Below are positions 8,845-16,854 of a stretch of DNA of 64,000 nucleotides, piece after piece (the stretch's first letter is position 1; the number at the start of each line of letters is the position of its first letter). The DNA is from Flavobacterium stagni (GTDB lineage Bacteria; Bacteroidota; Bacteroidia; Flavobacteriales; Flavobacteriaceae): NCBI RefSeq assembly GCF_004122105.1, contig NZ_SBKN01000001.1, positions 744,001 through 808,000 of the forward strand, in the 5' to 3' direction. Under the pieces are notes generated by a model. The model saw only the letters and a list, made by a program, of their open reading frames with translations, searched no databases and was not told where the DNA came from. The translations under genes were made by a program, and so were the position numbers.

Positions 8845-10203
8845 TTGAAACCATCCGCTATTCGTATTTTACATTTGGATTCCAATCATCCCTTGCTTTG
8901 GGAACAATTGGAAGCTGCCGGTTTTTTGAATGAAGCCGATTATACTTCAGACAAAGCCACTGTGGAAACCAAAATTGCCCACTACCACGGCATCGTCATT
9001 CGCAGTCGTTTTAAAATTGACAAAACCTTTCTCGACGCAGCGACTCAACTGCAGTTTATTGCTCGGGTTGGCGCTGGTTTAGAAAGCATTGATATCGAAT
9101 ATGCCCAACAAAAAGGCGTTCATTTAATTGCCGCTCCAGAAGGGAATCGCAATGCGGTGGGTGAACAAGCCTTGGGGATGTTGTTGTCCTTAATGAATCA
9201 ATTGAATCGTGCCGATCGCATGGTGCGCCAAGGGCAATGGGTGCGCGAAGGAAACCGCGGGTATGAGTTGGAAGGCAAAACCGTCGGGATTATTGGGTAT
9301 GGGAATATGGGGAAATCATTGGCCAAAAAACTGCAAGGTTTTGAGGTTAAAGTGCTTTGTTATGACATCCAAGAAAATGTAGGCGATGCATTTGCCCAAC
9401 AAGTCGATTTGGCCACCTTACAAGCCGAAGCCGATGTGTTGAGTTTGCACATTCCCTGGACGCCCGAAACAGATAAAATGGTGAACGCTGCTTTTATACA
9501 GCAATTTGCCAAACCCTTTTGGTTGATCAATACTTCGCGTGGGAAAAATGTAGTGACTGCCGATTTAGTCACGGCCTTGGAATCAGGGAAAATATTGGGA
9601 GCAGGTTTGGATGTATTGGAATATGAAAAACTCTCGTTTGAAAGTTTGTTTACCGATGACAACCGCCCCGAAGCATTAGCCTATCTTTTACAATCAGAAA
9701 AGGTTTTGTTGACGCCGCATATAGCGGGGTGGACTTTTGAAAGTCATCAAAAATTAGCCCAAACCATTGTAGATAAAATTAAAATGCACTACGGATTGGC
9801 CGAGCAAATAGTACCCGAACAACCCCGAGTTACTGGCTTGGGTGGGTTTTTCTTTAAATCCAACAATCCAAAAGCATTGCGCGAATGGTACGGAACGCAT
9901 TTAGGAATTCCTGTGGATGATTACGGTTGGTCATTTTGGTGGAAAGATGCCCAAGGGCAAGATGCCATGACGCAATGGTCGCCTTTTGAGGCGGGATCGG
10001 ACTATTTTCAACCCAGTGAAAAACCGTTTATGCTAAATTATCGAGTAAGCGATTTGGAAGGATTGTTGGAAAAATTAGCTGCTCAAGGTGTAACAATAGT
10101 GGGGGAACCGCAGTCGTATGACTATGGAAAGTTTGGTTGGATTATGGATCCTGAAGGAAACAAAATCGAACTTTGGGAGCCAATAGATAGTGGTTTCAAA
10201 TAA
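8845..10203 (+). CDS. D-2-hydroxyacid dehydrogenase fused to a VOC/glyoxalase-like domain
   Basis: The first ~320 residues are an NAD-dependent 2-hydroxyacid dehydrogenase of the phosphoglycerate dehydrogenase type: dinucleotide motif GIIGYGNMG followed by an Asp (LCYD) that favours NAD, the Arg in LINTSRGKNVV, Glu in GLDVLEYE, and catalytic His in LLTPHIAGW. The last ~120 residues (DNA 9829-10200) are a separate VOC domain running from TGLGGFFFKSNNP to MDPEGNKIELWEP, the typical metal-binding Glu end of glyoxalase-like folds. The frame is open across the junction. No ATG lies near the start; I use TTG 8845 because a TATCTTTG promoter at 8815-8822 would exclude TTG 8824 from the mRNA. The substrate of each half is unknown. 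The join could be a real bifunctional enzyme or a recent fusion of neighbouring genes. Confidence 0.85.
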   Translation: MKPSAIRILHLDSNHPLLWEQLEAAGFLNEADYTSDKATVETKIAHYHGIVIRSRFKIDKTFLDAATQLQFIARVGAGLESIDIEYAQQKGVHLIAAPEGNRNAVGEQALGMLLSLMNQLNRADRMVRQGQWVREGNRGYELEGKTVGIIGYGNMGKSLAKKLQGFEVKVLCYDIQENVGDAFAQQVDLATLQAEADVLSLHIPWTPETDKMVNAAFIQQFAKPFWLINTSRGKNVVTADLVTALESGKILGAGLDVLEYEKLSFESLFTDDNRPEALAYLLQSEKVLLTPHIAGWTFESHQKLAQTIVDKIKMHYGLAEQIVPEQPRVTGLGGFFFKSNNPKALREWYGTHLGIPVDDYGWSFWWKDAQGQDAMTQWSPFEAGSDYFQPSEKPFMLNYRVSDLEGLLEKLAAQGVTIVGEPQSYDYGKFGWIMDPEGNKIELWEPIDSGFK

Positions 10204-10260
10204 TTTTCTTACTTTAGAACCGACAAGCTGAAAAATTATATCAACCTAAAAACAAAAATT

Positions 10261-10599
10261 ATGGATTCACAAAAAGTAGACATGTTCATGATGGCTAATT
10301 CAAAATTCTTCGAAGCACATCATTTACCTGCTATTCGCGAGCGTTTATTAAGTTTAGACGAGTCAAAATGGGCTATGGTTCAAACTACTCAATTCAAAGA
10401 CCCTACTACAAGTTTAATCATCTCTTTATTAGCGGGTGGTTTAGGAATTGACCGTTTCTACATTGGAGATACGGGATTGGGTATTGCGAAGTTATTAACC
10501 TGTGGTGGATTAGGAATTTGGAGCATTGTGGACTGGTTCTTAATCATGGGTGTAACACGTGAGAAAAACATGGAAAAATTCCAAAACGCTTTATACTAA
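10261..10599 (+). CDS. TM2 domain membrane protein
   Basis: 112 residues. The C-terminal half is a TM2 domain: two membrane helices joined by a short turn, with GGLGIDRFYIGDTGLGIAK and then GGLGIWSIVDWFLI. The hydrophilic N-terminal half (residues 1-55) precedes it. TM2 proteins are widespread and their function is not settled. It is the first gene of a tight group: DUF2752 begins 13 bp later, then DUF4870-like and M48 genes overlap each other. A near-consensus -7 element, TACTTTAG, lies at 10210-10217. Confidence 0.88.
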   Translation: MDSQKVDMFMMANSKFFEAHHLPAIRERLLSLDESKWAMVQTTQFKDPTTSLIISLLAGGLGIDRFYIGDTGLGIAKLLTCGGLGIWSIVDWFLIMGVTREKNMEKFQNALY

Positions 10600-10612
10600 A
10601 AGCTAAAAAAAT

Positions 10613-11017
10613 ATGACCCGAAATCGGTTGTACACTATCGTCATGATTGTCTCCATTTCGGGTTTGTTTTATTTAATTTACAGTTATTTTAGAGATCCAG
10701 ATACCGGTGTTGGTTTATGCCTTTTCAAAAATGCAACCGGTTATCCTTGTCCGTCTTGTGGTACAACCCGTTCAATAAAACATTTGTACCAAGGCGAATT
10801 TTACAAAGCCATGATGACCAATCCATTGGGTTATGTAATGGCAATTGTTATGCTTGTCGTACCGTTTTGGGTAGGCTATGATTATGTTACCCGTAAATCG
10901 GGATTCTTTTATTTTTATCAAAAGTCAGAGGCTTTCCTTCGTAAACGCCCTGTTGCAATTGTATTAATTGGCTTGGTTCTTGCCAATTGGATTTGGAATA
11001 TTTATAAACAGCTATGA
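10613..11017 (+). CDS. DUF2752 membrane protein
   Basis: 134 residues, three predicted membrane helices. Near residue 45 it has the DUF2752 hallmark YPCPSCGTTRS, a Cys-rich turn (CPSCG) after a first Cys in GVGLCLF, then HLYQGEFYKAMMTNPLG. The family often sits beside TM2 genes; its function is unknown, although the paired Cys suggest a metal or redox role (inference). The stop overlaps the next start by four bases (ATGA), so the two are translationally coupled. Confidence 0.87.
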   Translation: MTRNRLYTIVMIVSISGLFYLIYSYFRDPDTGVGLCLFKNATGYPCPSCGTTRSIKHLYQGEFYKAMMTNPLGYVMAIVMLVVPFWVGYDYVTRKSGFFYFYQKSEAFLRKRPVAIVLIGLVLANWIWNIYKQL

Positions 11018-11460
11018 TTCAAAACCTCAATTTTCCCTATAAACCCTCTGAGCACGAAGCCGAAAAAGCATCCAACAGTTATTTGATGTCTTTAGTTGCT
11101 TTGGTCGCGGGGTTGCCGTTGCCTATTATCAATTTAATAGCCACGTTTTTCTTTTTTATTGCCAACCGAAAAGGCACCTATTTTGTGCGTTGGCATTGTA
11201 CCCAAGCCTTGTTTTCCCAAGCGGGCTTGTTGTGCATGAATAGCTTTGGTTTCTGGTGGACCATTGACATTATTTTTTATAATTATCCGATTTCAGGTTC
11301 GTACTTCGCTTATCTGTTTACGGTAATTCTATTCAATATCACCGAATTTATATCGACCATATATTTAGCCGTGACTACCCGAAAAGGAAAACACGTCGAA
11401 TTGTGGTTTTTTGGTCCTTTAACAAATTTAATCTGTAAGCCCGATGCATCAGCTCAATAA
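11014..11460 (+). CDS. DUF4870-like small membrane protein
   Basis: 148 residues with about three hydrophobic segments. It resembles DUF4870 proteins (Tic20-like four-helix membrane proteins): a soluble N-terminus, then helices containing LPIINLIATFFFFIANRKG and FVRWHCTQALFSQ, where an Arg-Trp-His-aromatic stretch precedes QAL as in that family. Function unknown. It overlaps DUF2752 by 4 bp upstream and the M48 protease by 17 bp downstream, so all three must be made together. Confidence 0.7.
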   Translation: MIQNLNFPYKPSEHEAEKASNSYLMSLVALVAGLPLPIINLIATFFFFIANRKGTYFVRWHCTQALFSQAGLLCMNSFGFWWTIDIIFYNYPISGSYFAYLFTVILFNITEFISTIYLAVTTRKGKHVELWFFGPLTNLICKPDASAQ

Positions 11461-12247
11461 AGTTATTATTCAAGGAATTGTCCTTTTGGCCTTATTTTTC
11501 GGTTTGTTTTTTGGATTATCCCAAATCGATTTTATCAAAGTATTCCATATCAAGCAAACGAAATTGAATACCGCAAGTAAATTGGGTGATGTGCTTTGGA
11601 AACAAGTAGAAGAAAGTGAAATCATTATCCATAATGATACCTTACAAAAAACCTTGGATTCTTTGATTTCTCCAATTCTAGAAGCCAATGATATCCCAAA
11701 AGATTCCATTCATTTGCACCTTGTCGAAAACAGTCAGGTGAACGCCTTTGCCATGCCAAATAATCACTTGGTGGTGTATACCGGTTTGATCAAAGATTGT
11801 AAAAAACAAGAAGCGCTACAAGCGGTTTTGGGTCACGAAATTGCGCACATTCGCAAGAATCACGTGATGCAAAAGTTATCCAAAGAAATCGGGTTGTCGG
11901 TATTGCTATCGGCCTCAGGCGGGAATGGCGCATTAATTCGTGAAATACTCAAAACACTTTCTTCATCGGCGTATGATCGCGCGTTGGAAAAAGAAGCCGA
12001 CTTAACCGCGGTTGATTATTTGATGAAAGCCAACATTAACCCGAAACCCATGGCTGATTTCATGTACCAATTGGCCCAAAAAGACGTTATGCCCGATGGT
12101 TTTGGTTGGATTTCAACCCATCCCGAATCCGAAGATCGCGCCCAATATATCCTCAGTTATGTAAAAGGTAAAAAAATAGGCAATAAACAAATGCTCAGCT
12201 CAAAAGGCTGGGAAACGTTTAAAGAACGTATTGCGGAAGAAGACTAA
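11444..12247 (+). CDS. M48-family membrane-anchored zinc metallopeptidase
   Basis: 267 residues. An N-terminal hydrophobic helix (residues ~7-27) anchors or exports the protein. The catalytic motif is GHEIAHIRKNH near residue 130 and the third zinc ligand is in the EKEAD segment near residue 185. STHPESEDRA near the C-terminus is typical of the BepA/LoiP branch of M48. These enzymes degrade misassembled envelope proteins. It is the last gene of the TM2-DUF2752-DUF4870 group and is followed by a terminator. The substrate is unknown; the context suggests a job on inner-membrane or periplasmic proteins. Confidence 0.9.
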   Translation: MHQLNKVIIQGIVLLALFFGLFFGLSQIDFIKVFHIKQTKLNTASKLGDVLWKQVEESEIIIHNDTLQKTLDSLISPILEANDIPKDSIHLHLVENSQVNAFAMPNNHLVVYTGLIKDCKKQEALQAVLGHEIAHIRKNHVMQKLSKEIGLSVLLSASGGNGALIREILKTLSSSAYDRALEKEADLTAVDYLMKANINPKPMADFMYQLAQKDVMPDGFGWISTHPESEDRAQYILSYVKGKKIGNKQMLSSKGWETFKERIAEED

Positions 12248-12262
12248 AAGTAAAAAACAAAA

Positions 12263-12290
12263 ACCTGACACTTACGTCAGGTTTTTTGTT
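12263..12290. terminator. Bidirectional rho-independent terminator
   Basis: ACCTGAC (12263-12269) and GTCAGGT (12276-12282) pair around a 6-nt loop, with A-runs before and T-runs after, so it can act on both strands. It lies between the convergent M48 protease and aldo/keto reductase genes. Confidence 0.85.
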
Positions 12291-12292
12291 TT

Positions 12293-13333
12293 TTAAGGAG
12301 CAGGGTTGGGATGTAATTCCTGTATTTTTTGAATGCCGGCTAACACGTCATCAGAGAGTTCGATCGAAAACGCATCGAGGTTTTCTTTTAATTGTGCCAA
12401 ACTCGTAGCGCCTACAATGGTTGAGGTCACAAACGACTGACGGTGTACAAAAGCTTCCGCCAATTGCACCAAAGTTAGACCGTGTGCTTCCGCTAATTCT
12501 TTATACAAACGCGTTGCTGTAAAACAGTTTTCGTTGGTGTAGCGCGTGAAATTGGGGAACAACTTCATTCGCGAATTTTCGGGATAGCCGTTTAAATATT
12601 TTCCTGATAAAAATCCGAAAGCCAAAGGAGAATATGCCAATAAGCCCACACCTTCGCGGTAGCACAATTCGCTCAATCCCACTTCAAACAAGCGATTCAA
12701 CAACGAATACGGATTTTGAATCGTCGCGATGCGCGGTAATCCATGACGCTCACTTTCTTGTAAGAAACGCACCACGCCAAACGGATTTTCATTGGAAACG
12801 CCAATATGTTTGATTTTCCCTTCTTTGATTAAACCGTCAAAAACCTGCAATACTTCCAAAATATTGTCTTGCCATTGGGTGTCAAAATCGGTTAACCCGC
12901 GTTTCCCAAACATATTCATTATGCGTTCGGGCCAATGCATTTGGTACAAATCAATATAATCGGTTTGGAGGTTTTTCAAACTCAAATCTACCGCTTCGTG
13001 CAAACTCTTTTTGGAAAAATCCAACGGCTGACGAATGTATTCCATGCCGCGGTTGGGTCCGGCAATTTTCGTTGCCAACACCAATTTCTCGCGTTCACTC
13101 GCCCCAATTTTCTTAATCCAAGTCCCAATAAATCGTTCGGTACTTCCAAAGATTTGCGCATTCCCGCCGATGGGGTACATTTCGGCCGTATCGATAAAAT
13201 TAATCCCGCGCTCAATGGCGTAATCCAACTGGTCATGGGCTTCAGCTTCGGTGTTTTGGTTACCAAAGGTCATCGTGCCGAGGCAAATCGTACTCACTTT
13301 CACATCGGTACGGGGAAGAGTCGTGTATTTCAT
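12293..13333 (-). CDS. Aldo/keto reductase (Tas-like)
   Basis: Cytoplasmic NADPH-dependent oxidoreductase with a TIM-barrel fold. 346 residues from the ATG at 13333; the frame is open further upstream but that stretch enters the regulator promoter. Features: LGTMTFGNQNTEAEAH at the start, the catalytic Asp and Tyr in FIDTAEMYP, catalytic Lys in VLATKIAGP and His in LYQMHWPER. The long loop between Tyr and Lys (IGGNAQIFGSTERFIG) is typical of the E. coli Tas branch. The substrate cannot be predicted. Divergent from the two-component genes. Confidence 0.93.
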   Translation of the reverse strand: MKYTTLPRTDVKVSTICLGTMTFGNQNTEAEAHDQLDYAIERGINFIDTAEMYPIGGNAQIFGSTERFIGTWIKKIGASEREKLVLATKIAGPNRGMEYIRQPLDFSKKSLHEAVDLSLKNLQTDYIDLYQMHWPERIMNMFGKRGLTDFDTQWQDNILEVLQVFDGLIKEGKIKHIGVSNENPFGVVRFLQESERHGLPRIATIQNPYSLLNRLFEVGLSELCYREGVGLLAYSPLAFGFLSGKYLNGYPENSRMKLFPNFTRYTNENCFTATRLYKELAEAHGLTLVQLAEAFVHRQSFVTSTIVGATSLAQLKENLDAFSIELSDDVLAGIQKIQELHPNPAP

Positions 13334-13467
13334 GGTTTGGGTGATTGAGGCACAAAAGTACACAATTCTAAAAAAGGCGGTTAACGAACTTTTGTTAAAC
13401 AAACCTGAAAAATACATAGAAGCGATACTTGAAATATGTAATTTTACTTTTTATAAATCCGCAAGTC

Positions 13468-14148
13468 ATGAAAGCCCTTTTAATGGAAGATGATTTGGTG
13501 TTGTCCAAAGAAGTGGTTCACTTTTTACACCAAATGCAGTTTGAATGTGATGCCGTTTTTGATGGAGAAACCTTTTTTCGCCAACAGAAATCAGGGGGCT
13601 ATGACATTTATTTATTAGACATCAATGTGCCTAAAATTAACGGACTGGATGTGTGTAAAAAAATCAGGGAGACGGATGCGACAACGCCCATTTTGATGTT
13701 GACCGCTTACCGCGATATTCAAGACAAACTGGATGCGTTCAATATGGGCGCCGACGATTACTTGGTGAAACCGTTTCATTTTGACGAATTGTTTGTGCGC
13801 ATTCAAGCCTTATTGCGTCGCAGCAGTCAGCCCCAAGAAGCCAAAGAATTGATTGTTATCGGCGATTTAGAAATAGATGTTCGGGAACAATCAGCCAAAC
13901 GAGCCGGTCAGAAAATCGAGTTGACGCCGAAAGAATACCAACTTTTACTGGTATTAGCAAAAGCCAACGGACGCACCTTGTCCAAACATTCGATTTCGGA
14001 ACAAATGTGGGACAATCATTTTGATAGTAATCTCAACACGATTGAGGTGTACATTAATTTTTTACGCAAAAAATTGGATAAAAATTTTGATTCCAAACTC
14101 ATCCATACCCGTCCAGGATTTGGGTATTATTTAGCGGAACAAGCATGA
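13468..14148 (+). CDS. OmpR-family response regulator of the metal efflux locus
   Basis: 226 residues from ATG 13468 (a TTG 13 codons upstream lies within the promoter). The receiver domain has the acidic pair in LLMEDDLVL, the phospho-acceptor Asp in YLLDINVPKINGLDV, Thr in MLTAYRD and Lys in YLVKPFHFDEL. The C-terminal winged-helix DNA-binding domain (~125-225) includes ELTPKEYQLLLVLA and VYINFLRKKLD. It overlaps the histidine kinase by 4 bp. Directly after the kinase come four 11-bp spaced direct repeats and the pump genes, so it very likely activates the pump. A near-consensus -7 element (TAATTTTA, 13439-13446) lies upstream. Confidence 0.94.
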   Translation: MKALLMEDDLVLSKEVVHFLHQMQFECDAVFDGETFFRQQKSGGYDIYLLDINVPKINGLDVCKKIRETDATTPILMLTAYRDIQDKLDAFNMGADDYLVKPFHFDELFVRIQALLRRSSQPQEAKELIVIGDLEIDVREQSAKRAGQKIELTPKEYQLLLVLAKANGRTLSKHSISEQMWDNHFDSNLNTIEVYINFLRKKLDKNFDSKLIHTRPGFGYYLAEQA

Positions 14149-15509
14149 CCTTAAAACGAAAAATTGCCATTAATGTATCCATTGCCTTTTCGATTTTATT
14201 CGGATTGGCGGCCACTTACATTTATATCAGTTTTTCCAATTTTAGGAAAGAAGAATTTAAAGATCGCTTGACCGAAAAAGCGTTGACTACCGCCAAGTTG
14301 TTGTTGGAAGTAAAAGAAATTGACAACACCATTCTCAAGTTAATCGATCAAAACACCATCAACAAACTCTACAACGAAAAAACCTTGGTGTTTGATGGTC
14401 AGTATAAATTGGTCTACCAAAGTTTGGACGATTCCAAAATCAAGTATACCAAAGATGATTTGGTAAGGTTGAACAATGAAAAATCATTTTATAAAGTCAA
14501 TGGCGACCAAGAGCTTTTAGGAATTTATTTGCCTTTTGAAAACACCGATTACTATGTGTTGATTTCAGCGCAAGACAAATACGGATATTCTAAGATGCAG
14601 TACTTGTTGTATTCCTTAATTATTACGTACATCATCAGTATTACGCTGGTTTGGTTGCTGACCTATTTTTTCATCAAAAAATTATTGCAACCCTTGGATG
14701 AATTCCAAAAAACAATCACGACCATTTCTGCCAATGCTTTAAATATTCATTTGGTCGAAAATCAAAGTCACGACGAAATCAATTTGTTGACCAAAGCCTT
14801 CAATCAAATGTTGAATCGTTTGGAGTTTTCCTTCAATACCCAAAAAGAATTTACGTCCAACGCATCTCATGAATTGTATACGCCGCTTACGCGAATTTCA
14901 TTGCAGTTGGAAAACTTAATGAACGCGGGTAACCATCCCCCAGAAACCGAGCAGTATTTGAAAAACATCAATAACGATGTGCACCAAATGGCGGATTTGA
15001 TTAATTCCTTACTCTTGTTGGCCAAATTAAATCAGGATGAAATTGGCAAGAAATTGGAAACGTTACGCGTGGACGATTTGGTTTTTGATGCTTATAGTCA
15101 GATGCAACGCAACTTCCCCGATTTCACCATGCATTTTGAGTTGGAAGATAACGAAGCGGTTGACAATGCTTTCGAAATTCATGGGTTTAAATCTTTGCTG
15201 CAAATCGTCATCGTGAATCTTTTAAAGAATGCTTACTTATATTCTGAAGATAAAAAAGCCACCGTATTGATTCAGCAACCCGATGCTTCAACCACGCTTG
15301 TAACGGTTAAAAATTCCGGAAAAACACTAACTGCAGAGGAGCAACATAAATTGTTCCAACCTTTTGCGCGGGGAGAAAATTCGGCCAACATTCATGGCTC
15401 CGGATTGGGATTGCGGATTGTAAAACGAATTTTGGATTTTCATGGAGCCGAAATTCAGTATACTGCAGACGGCAAAACGAATCAATTTCAAATCGTATTT
15501 TCAGCCTAA
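14145..15509 (+). CDS. Sensor histidine kinase of the metal efflux locus
   Basis: 454 residues. Two membrane helices (~10-30 and ~160-180) flank a periplasmic sensor region of about 130 residues with no recognised metal motif. A HAMP-like segment follows (KKLLQPLDEFQKTI). The phospho-acceptor His is in NASHELYTPLTRIS; most kinases read HELRTPL, so Tyr replaces Arg. N box: VIVNLLKNAYLYS; G box: GSGLGLRIVKRIL. Coupled to the response regulator by the ATGA overlap. By analogy with CzcS/CusS it should sense excess metal in the periplasm; this is inferred from the neighbouring pump. Confidence 0.93.
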   Translation: MTLKRKIAINVSIAFSILFGLAATYIYISFSNFRKEEFKDRLTEKALTTAKLLLEVKEIDNTILKLIDQNTINKLYNEKTLVFDGQYKLVYQSLDDSKIKYTKDDLVRLNNEKSFYKVNGDQELLGIYLPFENTDYYVLISAQDKYGYSKMQYLLYSLIITYIISITLVWLLTYFFIKKLLQPLDEFQKTITTISANALNIHLVENQSHDEINLLTKAFNQMLNRLEFSFNTQKEFTSNASHELYTPLTRISLQLENLMNAGNHPPETEQYLKNINNDVHQMADLINSLLLLAKLNQDEIGKKLETLRVDDLVFDAYSQMQRNFPDFTMHFELEDNEAVDNAFEIHGFKSLLQIVIVNLLKNAYLYSEDKKATVLIQQPDASTTLVTVKNSGKTLTAEEQHKLFQPFARGENSANIHGSGLGLRIVKRILDFHGAEIQYTADGKTNQFQIVFSA

Positions 15510-15516
15510 AATTTCA

Positions 15517-15557
15517 TTTAAGGTAAAATTAAGTCGGTTGTAAGGTCACTTTAAGGT
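15517..15557 (+). promoter_or_regulatory. Four-fold 11-bp direct repeat, probable response-regulator operator
   Basis: Four hexamers, TTTAAG (15517-15522), ATTAAG (15528-15533), TGTAAG (15539-15544) and TTTAAG (15550-15555), are spaced exactly 11 bp apart, three of them continuing as GGT or GT. Known OmpR-family sites have this layout, and the PmrA box (YTTAAK-N5-YTTAAK) is very close. The last repeats cover the place expected for the -33 element of the pump promoter, as for an activator. Confidence 0.7.
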
Positions 15558-15565
15558 GGATGCCG

Positions 15566-15573
15566 AAATTTTG
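15566..15573 (+). promoter_or_regulatory. Candidate -7 element AAATTTTG of the efflux operon
   Basis: One mismatch from TAnnTTTG (first base). It lies 8 bp after the last operator repeat and 18 bp before the start codon. A weak core promoter is expected for an activator-dependent gene. Confidence 0.4.
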
Positions 15574-15591
15574 TATCGTAAAACCTACGAT

Positions 15592-16842
15592 ATGAAAACC
15601 TTTACGTATTTATCGTTTCTCTTGTGTACCATCGGGATGATGGGACAACAAAAGTTGACGCTTCAAGATTGCGAACGTCAATTCTTAGACAAAAATTTAA
15701 TGCTTCTCGCCAGTCACTACAACATTGACCAAGCGCAAGCGGCAGTCCTGCAATCCAAAATTTGGGATTTACCACAAGTAGGCGGTGAAGTCAATGCTTG
15801 GGCGCCCAACAATGATCAAAAGTTTTTTAATGCGGGAAAAGAAGGTCAGAAAGCCGCCTACATTCAACAGGTGATTAAAATTGGGGGCCAGCGCAAAAAC
15901 CAAATTGAATTGGCTAAATCCAATGCCGCTATTACCCAATTGGATTTTGACCAACTACTTCGGGATTTAAAATTTCAATTGCGTACCGCTTTTTTTGCCA
16001 TTTACTTCGACACCCAATCCATTGCCGAAATTGACAAACAACGGGACAATTTAAAAACATTGATTGATGCCTATTCGTTACAAACCCAAAAAGGCAATGT
16101 GTCGTTAAAAGACTTGGTGCGCTTACAGAATTTGTATTTGAGTTTAAAAAGCGACCGCAATGCATTGATGACGGAAATTTTGGACAACAAAAACGTACTC
16201 ATTACACTTTTAAATTCAAATGACATCAATTTAACACCGGCGCCAACTCCACAAGAATTGGAAGTCTATCAAGCCGGATTGCTTTACCAACCCGAACAGT
16301 TGCAACAAATGGCTTTAACCAACCGCCCCGATGTTTTGCGCAGTCAAAAAGTATTGGAAGCCGACAATTGGAACATCAAATTACAAAAGTCGCTTGCCTT
16401 GCCATCGATTACTTTGGGCGCAGCCTATGACCAACGCGGAGGGGCTTTTAATAACCAAACCAATTTGACGTTGGGTATTCCATTACCGCTTTGGAACCAA
16501 AATAAAGGCAACATCAAAATTGCCAAATTTCAATTGGATCAAGACAAGGCCGGAAACCAACAAAAGAATTTGGAAGTCCAAAACGAAGTGACCACAGCCT
16601 ATCAAAAGTACGTCGAGTTGAAAGATAGCTTTGTATCATCTCGCAGTCCGATTGCTCAAGATTTGGAAACCGTTTATCAAGGAATTTATACCAATTTCAA
16701 GAAAAGCAACATCAGCATTTTGGAATTTACCGATTTTATGGAAAGTTATAATTCCAGTGTTATTACACTAAATCAATTTCATAAAAACCTAATCAATGCC
16801 TGTGAAACGCTTAATTACGCCACAGCCGCTAAACTTTTTTAA
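15592..16842 (+). CDS. TolC-family outer-membrane channel of the metal efflux pump (CzcC-like)
   Basis: 416 residues from ATG 15592, where a signal peptide begins (MKTFTYLSFLLCTIGMMGQ). The rest is the long alpha-helical coiled structure of outer-membrane efflux proteins in two similar halves, each with a helix pair and a membrane strand region (for example LGAAYDQRGGAFNNQTNLTL in the second half). It forms the exit duct for the RND pump encoded by the next two genes. The adaptor begins 12 bp downstream. The start is chosen by the signal peptide; a frame open from 15556 would run through the promoter. Confidence 0.9.
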   Translation: MKTFTYLSFLLCTIGMMGQQKLTLQDCERQFLDKNLMLLASHYNIDQAQAAVLQSKIWDLPQVGGEVNAWAPNNDQKFFNAGKEGQKAAYIQQVIKIGGQRKNQIELAKSNAAITQLDFDQLLRDLKFQLRTAFFAIYFDTQSIAEIDKQRDNLKTLIDAYSLQTQKGNVSLKDLVRLQNLYLSLKSDRNALMTEILDNKNVLITLLNSNDINLTPAPTPQELEVYQAGLLYQPEQLQQMALTNRPDVLRSQKVLEADNWNIKLQKSLALPSITLGAAYDQRGGAFNNQTNLTLGIPLPLWNQNKGNIKIAKFQLDQDKAGNQQKNLEVQNEVTTAYQKYVELKDSFVSSRSPIAQDLETVYQGIYTNFKKSNISILEFTDFMESYNSSVITLNQFHKNLINACETLNYATAAKLF

Positions 16843-16854
16843 AAACCAAATCGT

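Noticed and set aside
12935-13348. 137-codon plus-strand open frame opposite the aldo/keto reductase
   Set aside because: Lies wholly within the reductase gene on the other strand; composition and lack of motifs mark it as a shadow.
13381-13398. Inverted repeat TTAAC-N8-GTTAA before the response regulator
   Set aside because: Short arms in AT-rich DNA and no phased NTTAAG hexamers; not enough to call an operator.
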